A DNA stretch of 64,000 bases, taken from contig CM060733.1 of assembly GCA_030704615.1 (NCBI GenBank), forward strand, positions 26,598,001-26,662,000. Direction: 5' to 3'. Source of the stretch: Takakia lepidozioides (Eukaryota > Streptophyta > Takakiopsida > Takakiales > Takakiaceae). Of the stretch, positions 21,495 through 33,943 are shown in pieces. Under the pieces are notes generated by a model. That model did not search any database. It was not told where the DNA came from and was given only the letters and a program-made list of their open reading frames with translations. Numbering within the stretch: position 1 is the stretch's first letter; each line of letters begins with the position of its first letter. Made by a program: the position numbers and the translations under genes.

Positions 21495-22012
21495 TGTGTG
21501 GACTAGTGACTGCCATAGTGGGCAGCATAGTGGCAGCCTAGTGACTGACTAGTTGTAGCCTAGTGGTTGGACTAGTGGTTGGACTAGTGGTGGACTAGTG
21601 GTATACTAGTGTGTGGTGTGCACATGTGTTGTGTGATTTTGGACAGCGATGTAGTTGTGTAGCTATATGTATGCGCACGACAGCTGTCAAGTTATTTTAC
21701 CACTAGTGTGAAACTAGCTAGGAAATAGCTAGTTTTTACATATTGACATTTGGGATTGGCCCAAGTGTCAATCCAGGGGTCAAGGCAGATTTAGGCCCTG
21801 AAGTGGTTATCTCCACGGCAAGCGCGGGAGGCTCATCTTTCTGGAGTTGAGCCTCACCGCGCCTGGCTATGGCGCCGTAGTGTGGATTCCCCATGGCGTG
21901 GGGTGCACTTGGCTTGACTTGTATTTGAGTGATGAGGTTATATATGCATGAGTTTATGCTTCAGCTTTGTGAGCTCGCATGAGCTTGTGCTTGTATTCTT
22001 CTTCTTTATCAT
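21495..22012 (+). mobile_element. Gypsy 3' LTR
   Basis: The LTR starts TGTGTGGACTAGTGACTG and ends near TTTATCA, about 518 bases. The U3 part is built from degenerate repeats of ACTAGTGGTTGG with several ACTAGT palindromes (21500-21612). A TATA-like box (ttatatatg) lies at 21938-21946. No 5' partner exists in the window. Confidence 0.75.
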
Positions 22013-22200
22013 TGTGTGGACTAGTGACTGCCATAGTGGGCAGCATAGTGGCGGCCTAGTGACTGACTAGTTGTAGCCTAGTGGTTGGACTAGTGGTTGG
22101 ACTAGTGGTGCACTAGTGGTATACTAGTGTGTGGTGTGCACATGTGTTGTGTGGTTTTGGACAGCGATGTAGTTGTGTAACGATATGTATGCGCACGACA
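22013..22200 (+). repeat. Second, truncated LTR copy in tandem
   Basis: 188 bases repeat 21495-21682 with about five mismatches, directly after the first LTR and in the same direction. The copy stops at cgcacgaca. It is either the remains of a tandem LTR or a terminal repeat inside a longer LTR; with no 5' LTR to compare, both remain possible. Confidence 0.75.
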
Positions 22201-22972
22201 CCATATTCTTGGAGAGAAGCCACCTCTAATCCCGTACGAAATAATCCAACCCTATCTTTCATGGAAAGGCAATCTCTCCGCATATGGTCAGACTGAACGA
22301 ACACCGCCAGCGGGTCCAATTTCAAGATTGCCACTACCTATGACAATGTGTATTCGTTAGTGCCTTACCCATGTCTACTGATCTAAGACCTTGTAGCCTG
22401 TGCCTGGAAAGAAACCAGGAAGGAGAGGAAAGTGGCAGTCTACTGATCTAAGACCTTGTACCATGTGCCTGGAAAGAAACCAGGAAGAAGAGGAAGCAGT
22501 CCACCACAATCTGCCTGATCAGACCCAATGGCAGGTAATGCATGGTGTCAAATTGACTCTTACTGCTTAGCTGTTGATTGGAGCCCACATCATACCTCAG
22601 GTAAGAAATACCGCAAGTGGGCGGTACCTATGATCCTCAACCTTCAACATCAGGAAAAACGAAACTGACTCGAGTAAGCTTAGGAACCAGTGCAACCGAC
22701 AAACTTGAGATAGGTACTCGAACCATGGCAGGCATTCACAGCATCCTAATAGGATGCAAATGCAGATCATTGGTTTTTAGCCAGTATAAATGCAATCATT
22801 GAGAGAAACTAGTGGAATTAATTAGCTCTTCCAAAAGACAAACAACAAATGACAATAATACAACGTGTACCCATATATACACATAAGCACATACACGCAG
22901 GCCCGACGGAACTAAGGAGTATCGACCAAGGATTGAGTATTATACAGATCGATTGTTGCTGATCAAAAGCAA
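22201..22972. other. Intergenic, no gene seen
   Basis: No family-like frame was found. A 40-base direct repeat (ctactgatctaagacctt... at 22376 and 22440) is the only structure seen. The right end is the 3' flank of the myotubularin gene. Confidence 0.5.
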
Positions 22973-25900
22973 TCAAGTCACACCGGGAAGATGTGAGGCC
23001 GATTCATGGAGGCACGGTTGCTGTGCTAGATCCGAATGTTCCAAGTCAAAATACTGATCCAAAATTGAGAGTTGCTCCAATGCATCAAAATCGGCACGCA
23101 AGCCTATAAATGCACTACCCATCCTTTGACATCCATTTTGTGGCCAGCGACAACCATCACCAGAGCGTAAACTACAGCTGCTGTTGTAGTCAGCACCACA
23201 AGCCCTCCGTAACACATCCCCTGACTCCACATCTGGACCTATGCACACTGACACTGCCAGCTGGTGCTGCTGACGGGCGCCCTCCTTCAGGTCCTCATTT
23301 GTGGGACTACATGCTTGCCTGCTGTCTAAGCGGGCACCCTGTAAGTCCATGCTCTCTTCATCTGACATGTCGAGAAGCTGCGAAGCAATATTGGAGATGC
23401 GAATCTTGCAGCCCATGGCCTCAATGACCCGCTTTAGTGATGCTGTCTCTCTACGGGCTCGTACAGCTGTGGCCACGGCAGACGATCGTCCTTGTTGTTC
23501 TGTCTGCACCTGCTCGATCAGCACCTGCCTTTCTCTTAGGAGCTCCAGTGCCTTCTCTTCTGCTTTGTCCTTAGCCTAGCAAGAATCTCAACAAGCACAC
23601 CATAAATTACAAGAATAGCAAGAATAGAACAGTATACATCTGTTCTTTCTGCATGGATGTTGGAAACACATTATGACTGCCAGAATACATTGTGGGTTGA
23701 CAAGAATGGTAAGATCACCACATAATACCCTGGGTTTGTTTCTTCTCAAGAAAGCCCCAAGATAGTGGGTGCTTTCAAGGTAATGGTGTTTCTACCCACC
23801 ATTTCAGCCAGGTGCCTTAGTCCATGACATCCGTTCATGGGTCATTACTGTCAAGTATTGTCTTGTACTGTCAAGTATTTCAAGTATATTCGCATCATGC
23901 CAGAAAACATGAAGTTGATTGCAGGACTGCTACTTTGGCCACATACCTCCCTCTGATGTTACTGGAGAGGCTGTGATTGCATGCAAAGAACTCACAATGG
24001 TGCATTAAAGAGGTGGACCAGGCAGCCGCAAAGACAAAAAGAGGGCATGCAGCAAGAGTACAATGTGCATCTGTGGCTCACATTTTGTAGAGAGGAGGAC
24101 GACTGTGCCATAGTGCGAGCGTCTGATTCAAGGTCTCCACCATTAGACCACCCAACAGGCAGGTAGCCACCAGTGCTGGAAGGAGAAGGGCAGGACCAGC
24201 GGAGGTGAAAGTGGGGCCACAGGGTCGGTGCCAGTGATGCAGCTGGTGGTAGCAGTGCTCCTGTGAATTGGGTACTACTGTAGAACAAGTTCCGGTGCTC
24301 ATGCTCTTTGCCTCCCTGCTCACGCTGCTGCTCAAGATGTGTCCACACACACCCACTGGCCTCAGCCACTCCTGCCTGCAATCTCTCCTTTTCACTACAC
24401 GCACAAACCACATGAGCAGGTCAGTTACAGTTGCCTTGCCTACTTATTCCTCCCTAACTGCTTTGTCAATGCCATTGAAAGACACCCACCATAAGAGCAG
24501 GTTACCCACAAAATGTCCCACTTTCAGTAGAATAGCCATTCTTGTTTGCTTCTACTCAAAAGTTCAACTACTCTCTGCTTCCCATGCTATGCTTTCACTT
24601 CCCAGCAGCTGTCCTCCAAATGTGTCCATATCATCACCTAGGCCCCAGATTGATTAGGTCTTGCAATCCACATATCGATTGTGGGACTTTCTTCGAAGAC
24701 TGTCTCCCTTTACAGACTTGGATTTTGCCAATCCTTGTTTGACCAGTTTTTAATGAAGGTCTCAATCAAGGTGGCCATAATAGCAATGGCCCGTTGGTTC
24801 GGTAGTCTGCACAGTGCACAGTGTCTTTGGTACCTCTCTACTCAGTGCTACTCCTCTCACCATCATTCATTCCCTCACAACCTACCCCTACCTTTTTCGA
24901 ACTCCACAGCAGATGCTGGTTGTGTTGTCTCCATGACATACATGCCTCTCTTGTTCTCCCAAAACCACCTCACCTTCACCTAAACCCTTATTGACCAATA
25001 AGAATAAATGCTCACAATCTTTTGTGTACTTTCACTACAGTAGGTGACCTTGTAAGTGGTAAGACTAATGCTTATCACACTTTCAATCCCATGTATAGGG
25101 ACAAGCAGCTAATCACACAAGGGCTCCTTGTGTGAGATACTGAATTGTAGCTCGGGAATTGAGAATATCCATACATGCGAATATGACAATGCTCTCTCTA
25201 TTGCTGGTTTCAATACCAACCTGTCGTCTTGGCCTTGATTGGTGGATTCAATAAACAAGGTAGGTCAAAAGAGGTATATACCTATTGCAGAGGAAGTTCC
25301 CGAAGCGGCAAGAGAGCACACAATCTAGGAGCTCCACAAGATAAGCCTACAATCCATCCAGCCAAGCATGCCTGTTAACACAGTTACTATTGCACAACAT
25401 GCACACTAGTAATGCACAGGCTCTGGATAGAGGTCAGCTCAGAACTCCTACGCAAGGAGCTGCAAACACAATCCTCCAGACACAACCTTGTGGCACATAC
25501 AGTTCACCAAGTCACTGAGAGTACACTCATGCACCTTGTACAACATGCAACAGAAGAGTAAATTGAGAACGTACAGAAGAAAACTCAAAAGCACGAGGGT
25601 AGAGACGCAGCATCTGTGCCACACAATCAATCCACTGCCAAGGTGACAATATCCACCCTGTTAGACCTTGAACCCAGCCTCTCATTTTCACACACCTTTC
25701 TCTTTTATTTCACAATGTGCAATTAAAATTTCCATGCAGTCAAACAGGATTCCACACCTTTGATGACTCAAAAGAACCAACTGCAAATCAATTGTCAGTT
25801 TCATACATGCTTTGACTACAGACAAAGAAACCGAGTATCCTCAAGTTACACACAAAGAGGAGATAAGTGAAGAATCTGACCTGAATGAAGATGGGTGAGA

Positions 25901-28900
25901 AGTTACTAGACAGGGCACCAGGAGAGTGCGCACCAATGGATGATGTGAATGAGGAGCCAGGTGCCACACGCACCGGTGATGTGCTGCCAGTGCCTGACTG
26001 GCGCAGTGTCAAATCCGTTACAACCATACTCTGGGTTACGGTAAACGTAGGTGTCCCCAATCGGTCTGCAAATGGGTGCCCGTATGCCAGCCAATCCTTC
26101 TCTACCAGTGCCTGTCCCCGTCACCAGCACGAGACTCGTTTTTGACGTCCCTATTGAAAGGGTCTAGCTCCTACTTATTGGTTGGATCATGCCCACATCC
26201 ATAGACAATGCTTGAAATAGTACTGTATTCCCCAGTTAATTGCGGTACTACCCTCGCTTCAAAGGTATGTGAGGGGGAGGAAAAGAGTGTGTAACATGGA
26301 CATAGGGTGCTTGGGAATTAGGTACATCAGCAACTAAATCCTGTGCCAACTGCCATTTTCCCTAAAAACCAGAACCATGTGGTTCACTTATAGATTGCAT
26401 CTATGGGATTTGCTAGTGAAGAACAAACAATACTCATTGATCAACATGCAAAAAAGTACATTGGTTCCAACTACTTGCTTCTCGAAACGATACATGTCAA
26501 GGACGGGAGGAAAGTAGACACCAACTGCACGGAGTGGCTTCAGAACTTTCAGTATTTGAACATGTCTAAATTGAGAAAAATTGTGTGGACTGTTTCCTAT
26601 GCTCATTTGACGTGGACCAAAAAGAAAACCTCAAGATGTGCCTCAGGTCCAAGGAATGATGCAGAAACTCAGGAAAACAGTACCAGACAAATTAGAGGTA
26701 ACAACCATCATAAAATCAGAAAAGCGACTGAGGCATACCTGGAAACCCAGGAATGTGCGATAGTAGGGGTCAAGAAGAAGCCCTGACAAGGAAATCAGCT
26801 GCGTAGTTCTGTCCCAACCATCACTGCCTCCCCCAAGAAAATCACCCTCAGTGCACCAAGATACCAACATCATAATCAGCGGAAATTGTGGAGATTTGTG
26901 TGAAGGATATTCTGAGCTATCTGTTGTTCCATACTAGATCAGAACAAATAGGGACATGAAACTACAGGCTGGTGTACCTGCAGTGCACGAGGACAGAAGC
27001 ACCCTCAAGGGCAATTCGTGCAGCGATCCAGGCAGCACCAGCCAAGATGGTGTGGCAATGCATGAGCCAGCCACTTTCCCCCAGTGCTGAGACTGCTCCC
27101 GCCATGCTGGTCACGTTGCCTCCTCCCCATGCCCACCCTCCACTTCGCTGCCACCCCACTCATTCCCATCACTTTCGTTTCTATAATGCATCAACTGTGC
27201 AAGTTATATGCAGAAGGCAAAACGAGATGTGACAAGGTGACATACCAAGACAGAGGAGGAGCCATCAGAGGAGGCAGCACCGTGCAGGTCCAAATATTCC
27301 CGCAGCCGAGCCAGGCTTTCTCGCATGGCATGAATGTTGTCAATGCCCAAAAATACAACCTGATTGCCTCCATCCCAACTTCAATGGTGAGCAAATACAA
27401 CAGATCTGCGCACTGCTCTTCCATGTACAGGGACATAAGTGAAGGATATACCTCACACTGTAAGTAATTTGCAGATGACTCGGAGCCACCACCCATCGCA
27501 CCATTGGCCAGTGCATTCTTTCTCGGTCGGGCATCTGCAATGTACAGTTTCCTGCACACCACCAGGCATCCAATCTCGTAAACAGAAACCCTTTACCTCC
27601 CAAGACTTGATAAAGCAAATACAATAAAAAATTGGAATATAAACAACACATTCTCTACTTGTCTCATGGGACACAGTTCAACAGGTATATCATCCACGCC
27701 CATAAATTAAAGAATGGGACCCAGACCTGCGCTTAGAAGACGTAGTAGAACGTGGAGCACAAAGAGCAGCCACCAGTTTCTCATCTGCATTACTGCATCC
27801 CATCTCCCAGCCCAACATTCTTTATAAGCACTTCAAGAGTACACTACACCTACAGACTTTCTCTAAATTCAATAAATTCTGCATGTATGGCTAGAATACA
27901 GACAAGGTAGGATGACATTACCTGCGAGAGTTCATCATGATGCCAATCAATGGTTGTGATGACCGAGCAAGGACAGCCCCATTGCCTGCAACAAGATTTA
28001 GGGACGCTATAGGTTGAGAGCAAAGCAAGCAAAGTACAACGTCAACTTAATTCATAGTAATGTCTGGAAGCACTGCAGCAGCCACTGCAACTGAACAACT
28101 TGGAAAAAGCATATTGGTATGTTCCAACTCAACCATGATCTCTTTTAACACTCCATATGAAAGAAACTTACTGGGATGTTGCCAGGAAAGAACTGGAAGC
28201 CTTCCACGTGCACGAAAAATTGCAGCCTGTTGTACATCCTCATCACTGTAGAGTGCAATCATTTAGTGACATATATCCAGCACTTAGAGGCAGCCTTACA
28301 TATAACTGAGTAATATGATACGGCAGCCTACCCTTCGTCAAAATATAAGATTTATCCCACTAATCTACCACCTGCTGTAGTAATTCACCTGAAGGCGAAA
28401 GGAAGGTAAGGGCTTAAAAACAGACTTAGCACTTGACTCACCCTGCAGCTTGCTTAGCAGCATAATTGCTTCTAAAAAGAAGTTATAGCCCAATAGGGAA
28501 AGCTCAGTACCTTACAGAAAAGGGCATGACCAAAAGTGAAGGATATGTTGGGCAGACACTGTAGTTGGCATTTGCATCACAAAGCCGCCAGTCACTGCCA
28601 CCGTGGACACCATCGTTACTACCATTGCTGGAACCACTGGATATGAGGCGCATATACTCCAACCGTAAGCGTGCACAAGGGTCACCACCGGTGACTGAGC
28701 CACTTGAAAACGCATACAGATCCCAGAGTCGTGTTGGCCTCGTAAGTCTCATCAAAGCATCATGCACTGCCCTTCTCTGCACAAACAGTGTCATCAGAGC
28801 CAACATGCACATGAGTTAGAATCAAACTGGTTGAAACTTGTTTGCACTCCTCACCCCCCCCCCCCTCCCCCGTCACTGTCAATGGAACATTCCACCCTTC

Positions 28901-31900
28901 CAGATTGGCAGCTAGAAAGGTCCCGTACCCTTGTCTGTGCTGTCAAGAGCACTCTTTGCATCATCTTTTAAGGATTAAAAGGATGCCCATCTAATGCTCA
29001 GCCTAATCAAACCCTGTAAGTAACCTTCCACATGAGAAGCAGCTGGAGCTCCAACATGATGATGTGGGCCAAATCCGCAAACAACGTCCGCAATGGTGGC
29101 AACACGAGATATGAACATAATGCACTAAGCCTCTCAGAGGTCATGGCGGGCTTTCAGATTGTACATAAAAAAAATACTGCTATGTGTAGCTAACGAAACA
29201 TTAAGACAAACATCTATTCATTAAACAAAACATACTCAACATCAGATTTACAATCTCAGACTCAGTTGGTTTGCCTCTCTTCCACTGACTGCCTCCAGGG
29301 CCAAGGGTAGATGGTAACCTGCTTGGTGCGTGGTCGAAACCCAAACACAATAGTTCGCATATCCTTCCCTGCATCCGGAAGGTCCCCAAAACAGAATGTA
29401 AAGAGTACCCTGTGTGTGTGGGTGCTTGATCACTTTGACTCTAACTCAGCTTCGGAAAAGTCTGGCCTGCCCACAGCACATCCCCGTCTTGCTAGAAAAG
29501 GGTGTGCCCTGCTGGCTACATTTAATGATCAAGTTATTCCATTTGATACTATGCCTACAACTGCTAGAGCTTCTTTCCAGGAGATCACATTCTGGGATGC
29601 AAAACAGCATCTATGGGCAGATTGAAACCAAACCAGAACCTTCCTCGAGTCAGAGCCTGAACTAGGAATCAGGCAGTTGATACCATTGAATTGGCAATTG
29701 ACTATATACAAACCGCCTATATTGAGAATGCCCAAGTACATTTGCTTTAGAATGCAAATGAGTGACATTGCCTAGCGTCCGCTCTCTTTTGACTGAAAAA
29801 GAGTGTGGAGCTTGGAAGCAGGAGGAAAAGAGCCACATAGAGTATCAGTACACACAAACATGCACCATTCACAAGGAAAACCCTACCTTGAATGTTAATT
29901 TGAAGACCAGTATGTCACTAAAGTTTATGTCATGCTGACAAAGTGAAGGACACCCACCAACGACTTGCAGGAGGCGACGTGAAGGACCTTGATCACGCAT
30001 TCGGGAAACTGGCGGTGGCCTTACTGTGTGCTGCTTCCCACCCCAATGCGAACACCAAATATATGTGATTTTGTACACATCCAACCTCCTATACTTTTAA
30101 CCAAAAAAGCAATCAGAAACCAGGTATCACACTGATACATGGGACTTATCCGGGACACAACAGACACCATGCCATCTGTCAGATATTGTACTCACATCAT
30201 CAACAACCTTCTCACACAATGCAATGTGGGAGCAGTGGAGCTTAAAGCGAGAAAGGAAGTAACAGAATGTACTAGTCAATCATCAAGGCGAATGACAACA
30301 GCAGCACACCAGTTTAGAAAACTTTTCGATGGTAGCCAAGGCTATTGTCCCCAGGGGCACCAGCTGCTTTGGCCCCTCTCCCTGCACCATGTGCAATACA
30401 AAAAGATCAGAACCCTGGCCAATTGCAAACTGGCCTCCAAGGCAACACTGCTAGTACATTAGGTAGCATCGACTGTGTGACACACTCGACCCACATTTAA
30501 ACGTGATGAAAGATGAAAGAATTGAACAACGTAGGCCCACCTTCTTCACCAATGTGCATCATTTAACGTTCCAAGGGAAGCTACTCTCGAATTTGCAGCT
30601 TCCTGTCTTACAACTAAATTAACCAATGGTACACAGTGCATGACATGGAGCCTGAGCAGAAAGCTTGGACACACAGGGCAGCAATACGTATGACCCAGCC
30701 CTCACCCAGATTGCAATAATTGTGCAGTTTTCTCAAGTAGAATAGAATTGAGAAAAAGGGGAACGCAGAGAGCAAACCACAAAAATAAGGCGAAAATTGG
30801 TAACCAACAGTGTGCCAGCTGCATCCAGGTTCACCAGCACCACTGCTCGCCCCTGACATCCCCTTCCAGTCACCCTTCAGGAGTGCCCTCCTTGATATCT
30901 TCTCTAGATGGTCGCAATGAGCAATCACACAGGTCTTATAGCCCTAGTTGTACAGTCCAAGCATTCTGGAATTTCAGAGGCTCAACAGGGTAGCATCCAG
31001 TACACTACAACCCTATTGCTCTTTAGCGAAGAAGGCAGATGGAATGTACTAAACTAAGGAAGCAATTCAAGAACAAAACCATGCATCTCCAATGTCAACA
31101 CCCCATTATACATGGCCTTCACATCAGTCCACATGAACACATGAAACTGAGTATAGATGCTGACAAATAGGAACACTACCTCCAAGAACTGACTTCGTCT
31201 GCAGGTAATCTTGATCACTGTTTCCTGTGACTCTCTACCTTGGCTCCTAGGGGAATTTTGGTTATCTATCTCACAGTTTACCGACCCAAACGGGTCGGCA
31301 TGGTTCTATACCTGCTGCAAGGCTAATCATTCAACACAGTGAAGAGGCAAACCTCAGCGACAATATCCTCAGCAGGCAAAAGGAGTGCATCCATGCTATG
31401 CGCCAACATCCCTGTTGCTACCTGTCATCCAAACCTCCCTTTACTACTTTCCTATCCCCTTTTCTCCCTCCACCTCTCTCTCCCATGCACCAGCAGTGCA
31501 ACAATTCCTACAGCTTCCAGCTAGAGGCCCATAGCACCATGGCACAGACTCATCCTTCCAGTATGAAGTCACTCCAGCGCCTACATCCAACAAAACTCAA
31601 TCCCCTACAAGTTATGGCTATGACAAGTTTGGGTTGAGTTTCATGTACCCTGGTAGCCACACGGACTATGGCCACACAGCATGCCATAGCAATATCCAGA
31701 GGGAAGAGCCATTGGCTACATCTCTCTCTCCAGTTCTTTCTCTCTCCTGCCCTTTGCTAGCCACTATGAGCTGTACAATGGGTGTGCACCAGTGCCAAGG
31801 AAATTTCTAGTTGGTACGAGATCCCATCGTAGGGGGACTCTATACTGAAGCGGTGAACGTCTGAAAAGAACAGTTACAGTCTTCTCTCTATGTGCTGGCC

Positions 31901-32448
31901 ATTCTAAACTTTCCTCCTCTCTCTTAGGGCCCCCACTGGCCATTATAAAATCTCTTTCTCTTCCTCTCCCTCTCTATGCGTGAGAAGCAATCTCAATTTC
32001 AGCAATTTTCTTATTTTTCTGCAAAGTCTGGAGGTAATTGCATCCATCTATATTGGTGGCATACTCTGCAACGGGACTGGTATATGAATCAGTCTTGTAG
32101 AAGGTGGATGCTTACCACTTTCAATGCAACCTAGATGCTTAATTGCTGAAGGAGCCATGAAACCCTAAGTACCTGATGAACAAAAGTGTCATGGACACCC
32201 CGTCCATTGCCTGGTTGGAGCTTTGGAGTAGCCTCTAGCAGTGGGGTGGAACAAGGACTACATAATCTGGACAGGGTGCCCTGACCAAAGGTATATCTCT
32301 CAGGGCCATGTTTGTTGCAACAAAAGAGAAACAAATTAATGCAGCAGAGTGGAGACATAATGAGGTTCCGTGCCTTGTGAGTGGTGTGACCACCAACCTC
32401 AACAGATGTCCAATCCAGGCCATCCAGCCAGCTTTCGCCTGCATCCAT
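22973..32448 (-). CDS. MTM: Myotubularin-type phosphoinositide 3-phosphatase
   Basis: Plant myotubularin, which removes the 3-phosphate from PI3P/PI(3,5)P2 on endomembranes. Exons (minus) read as 32448-32394, [one exon unresolved], 30852-30781, 30381-30310, 30030-29958, 29368-29319, 28776-28511, 28245-28172, 27985-27922, 27551-27452, 27359-27246, 27147-26978, 26823-26739, 26111-25881, 25634-25575, 25346-25282, 24394-24082, 23575-22973; phases agree from the second listed on (803 residues plus N-terminus). PH-GRAM part: [20 protein letters not shown]. Phosphatase: [33 protein letters not shown]. The Cys-x5-Arg loop CSDGWDRT is split by an intron inside its Ser codon. The C-terminus has a coiled coil and a tail ending LPGVT. 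The start at 32448 is a guess; an in-frame ATG lies upstream at 32490. Confidence 0.92.
28852..28872. repeat. Poly-C tract in a myotubularin intron
   Basis: An almost pure run of C broken by one T, in the intron before the exon at 28776-28511. Confidence 0.85.
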
Positions 32449-33943
32449 GGTTTTCCACCCTACCATTCCCCTTAACCCCACCCCCTGCATCCCACATCGC
32501 CCACCAGCCTAAGTATGCAAATGCACATCACCTACTGTTTCAAAAATCGGAAACCCTACGTCTGAAACACAGACATGAAACATCGATGCAAGGCAGACTC
32601 TGCCCTTGTTCGCTGCCAAACTTTCAAGATAATATACACTACAAGCCCCAGAGTCTTGAAGACCATCCGTTCTCAATACCACTCACTGCCTGATGTCTTC
32701 CACTGGAAGTACAATTTATATCATGGAGGTAATAGACAGAATCCTAACAGGACGAACACCTTGTGAATACGGCTTCTTTCCTTACTTCTCTGTCCCCAAC
32801 GTCAATCTATCTAGAGATTCACGCCCACTGCATCCTCTAAAGTCCCCTCAACTCTACCTTGGTCAAAGAGGCGGATAATCCCAATCTACGACCTAATTAG
32901 TATTAACAATGCCCATTCTGGCAGAAAATTACATAATTCGCGTGCAGGTCAAGGTCACGGTTCCACAATACCCACAAAGAGAATTCAATTTGATCGAGAA
33001 ACAGGAGTTTGCAGCGCCCAGAAGCAGATCATCATACATCATCCAGACCGGGTTCGAAGAGCACTGTACCACATCTTGAAAATCAAACCGAGCCTGAGCA
33101 GCAGGCTACAGGCAATATGGAAGTTCCACCGCACTCCACGCATGCATGCGCCACACGCTGGACACCTCTACACCAAATTACGATCCGAGAAAGTGGGTCC
33201 CAACTTTGCTGCCTTGCTGATCGATCTCTTAGACCCAACACGCTCATACGAAACAGAATTCCAATTGGCGACTGATTGGGATTGCAGCAGACACCTCCAG
33301 CCCTGAAGCTTCCCAAATATAGCCCAGCAGAGCAGTACTGGGTTCAAACCCACATCAGACTTTTCTATCTTTCTTTCTTTCTCTGTCTCATAACTCATAA
33401 CTCATAACCCACTTCTTGCAAAAGCTAGGCCTTTCCTTTCATTCTAATCTCTGTACACACTACACACATCTACTCTGAGCGCTGAGCCATGTTGCAGTAG
33501 CTCGCAGAATCATACTGCAGTAACTGGAAACACCAACAAGAACGAACACTGGAGTAATGGGTGATTAAGCTTATGCTTCTTCGAGAAGGCATCAAAGCCT
33601 ACCTTGTCGATCTTGCTGTTGCAACCCAAGTCCTCCTTCTGCCACAGTGCATGTGCATAGCCGGATCATACCTACCTGACTTATGATCTTTCTTTCCCAG
33701 GGCGCTTTTGCATAAGTAGGTTATCTATACATCGATACCCTGCCAGGGTTTATCCGCAAACTTTCCTTCCATTCCATCCACGGGGATAACTTAGTTGTTC
33801 ATCCTCTTGGGGACTTTGTAAGCTGCTGTTATCATCCGGAACAAGTTTATCACTGCTGCCCACTGTGTGGAGGAGAGAGAGAAGCTTGGTATACACTACA
33901 CACACGCTAGAGAGGGGAAAAGGAGGTAGTGCGTGCGGTGAGC
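32449..33943. other. Shared upstream region of myotubularin and L24
   Basis: About 1.5 kb between two divergent genes. It contains a pyrimidine-rich stretch with (CTTT)n and three copies of cataact (33361-33410). A plus-strand frame at 33076-33306 is open but shows no family resemblance. No other gene is seen. Confidence 0.5.

Larger units (their letters stand above)
14637..22200 (+). mobile_element. Ty3/gypsy retrotransposon encoding a DNA methyltransferase and a PHD finger
   Basis: A long decayed Ty3/gypsy element lacking its 5' LTR. Order: gag with two zinc knuckles, low-complexity linker, aspartic protease (LLDSGAQP), C5-cytosine methyltransferase, reverse transcriptase (YIDD), RNase H, integrase (HHCC then D...D...E core), C-terminal PHD finger, polypurine tract (21481-21490), LTR. 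The order protease-RT-RNase H-integrase defines Ty3/gypsy. At least twelve in-frame stops and about six frame changes make it non-functional. Its left edge is fused to a copia gag. The length (over 7 kb of internal sequence) is large for gypsy because of the methyltransferase and linkers. Confidence 0.88.

Noticed and set aside
22113-22334. Minus-strand frame downstream of the LTR as a gene
   Set aside because: It overlaps the truncated LTR copy, and the family could not be recognised; no supporting exons.
23110-23579. Plus-strand frames opposite the last myotubularin exon
   Set aside because: The minus strand carries the conserved myotubularin C-terminus; the plus frames are its shadows.
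33076-33316. Overlapping open frames on both strands as an extra gene between myotubularin and L24
   Set aside because: No domain, no splice partners; the length is expected by chance in promoter-type sequence.
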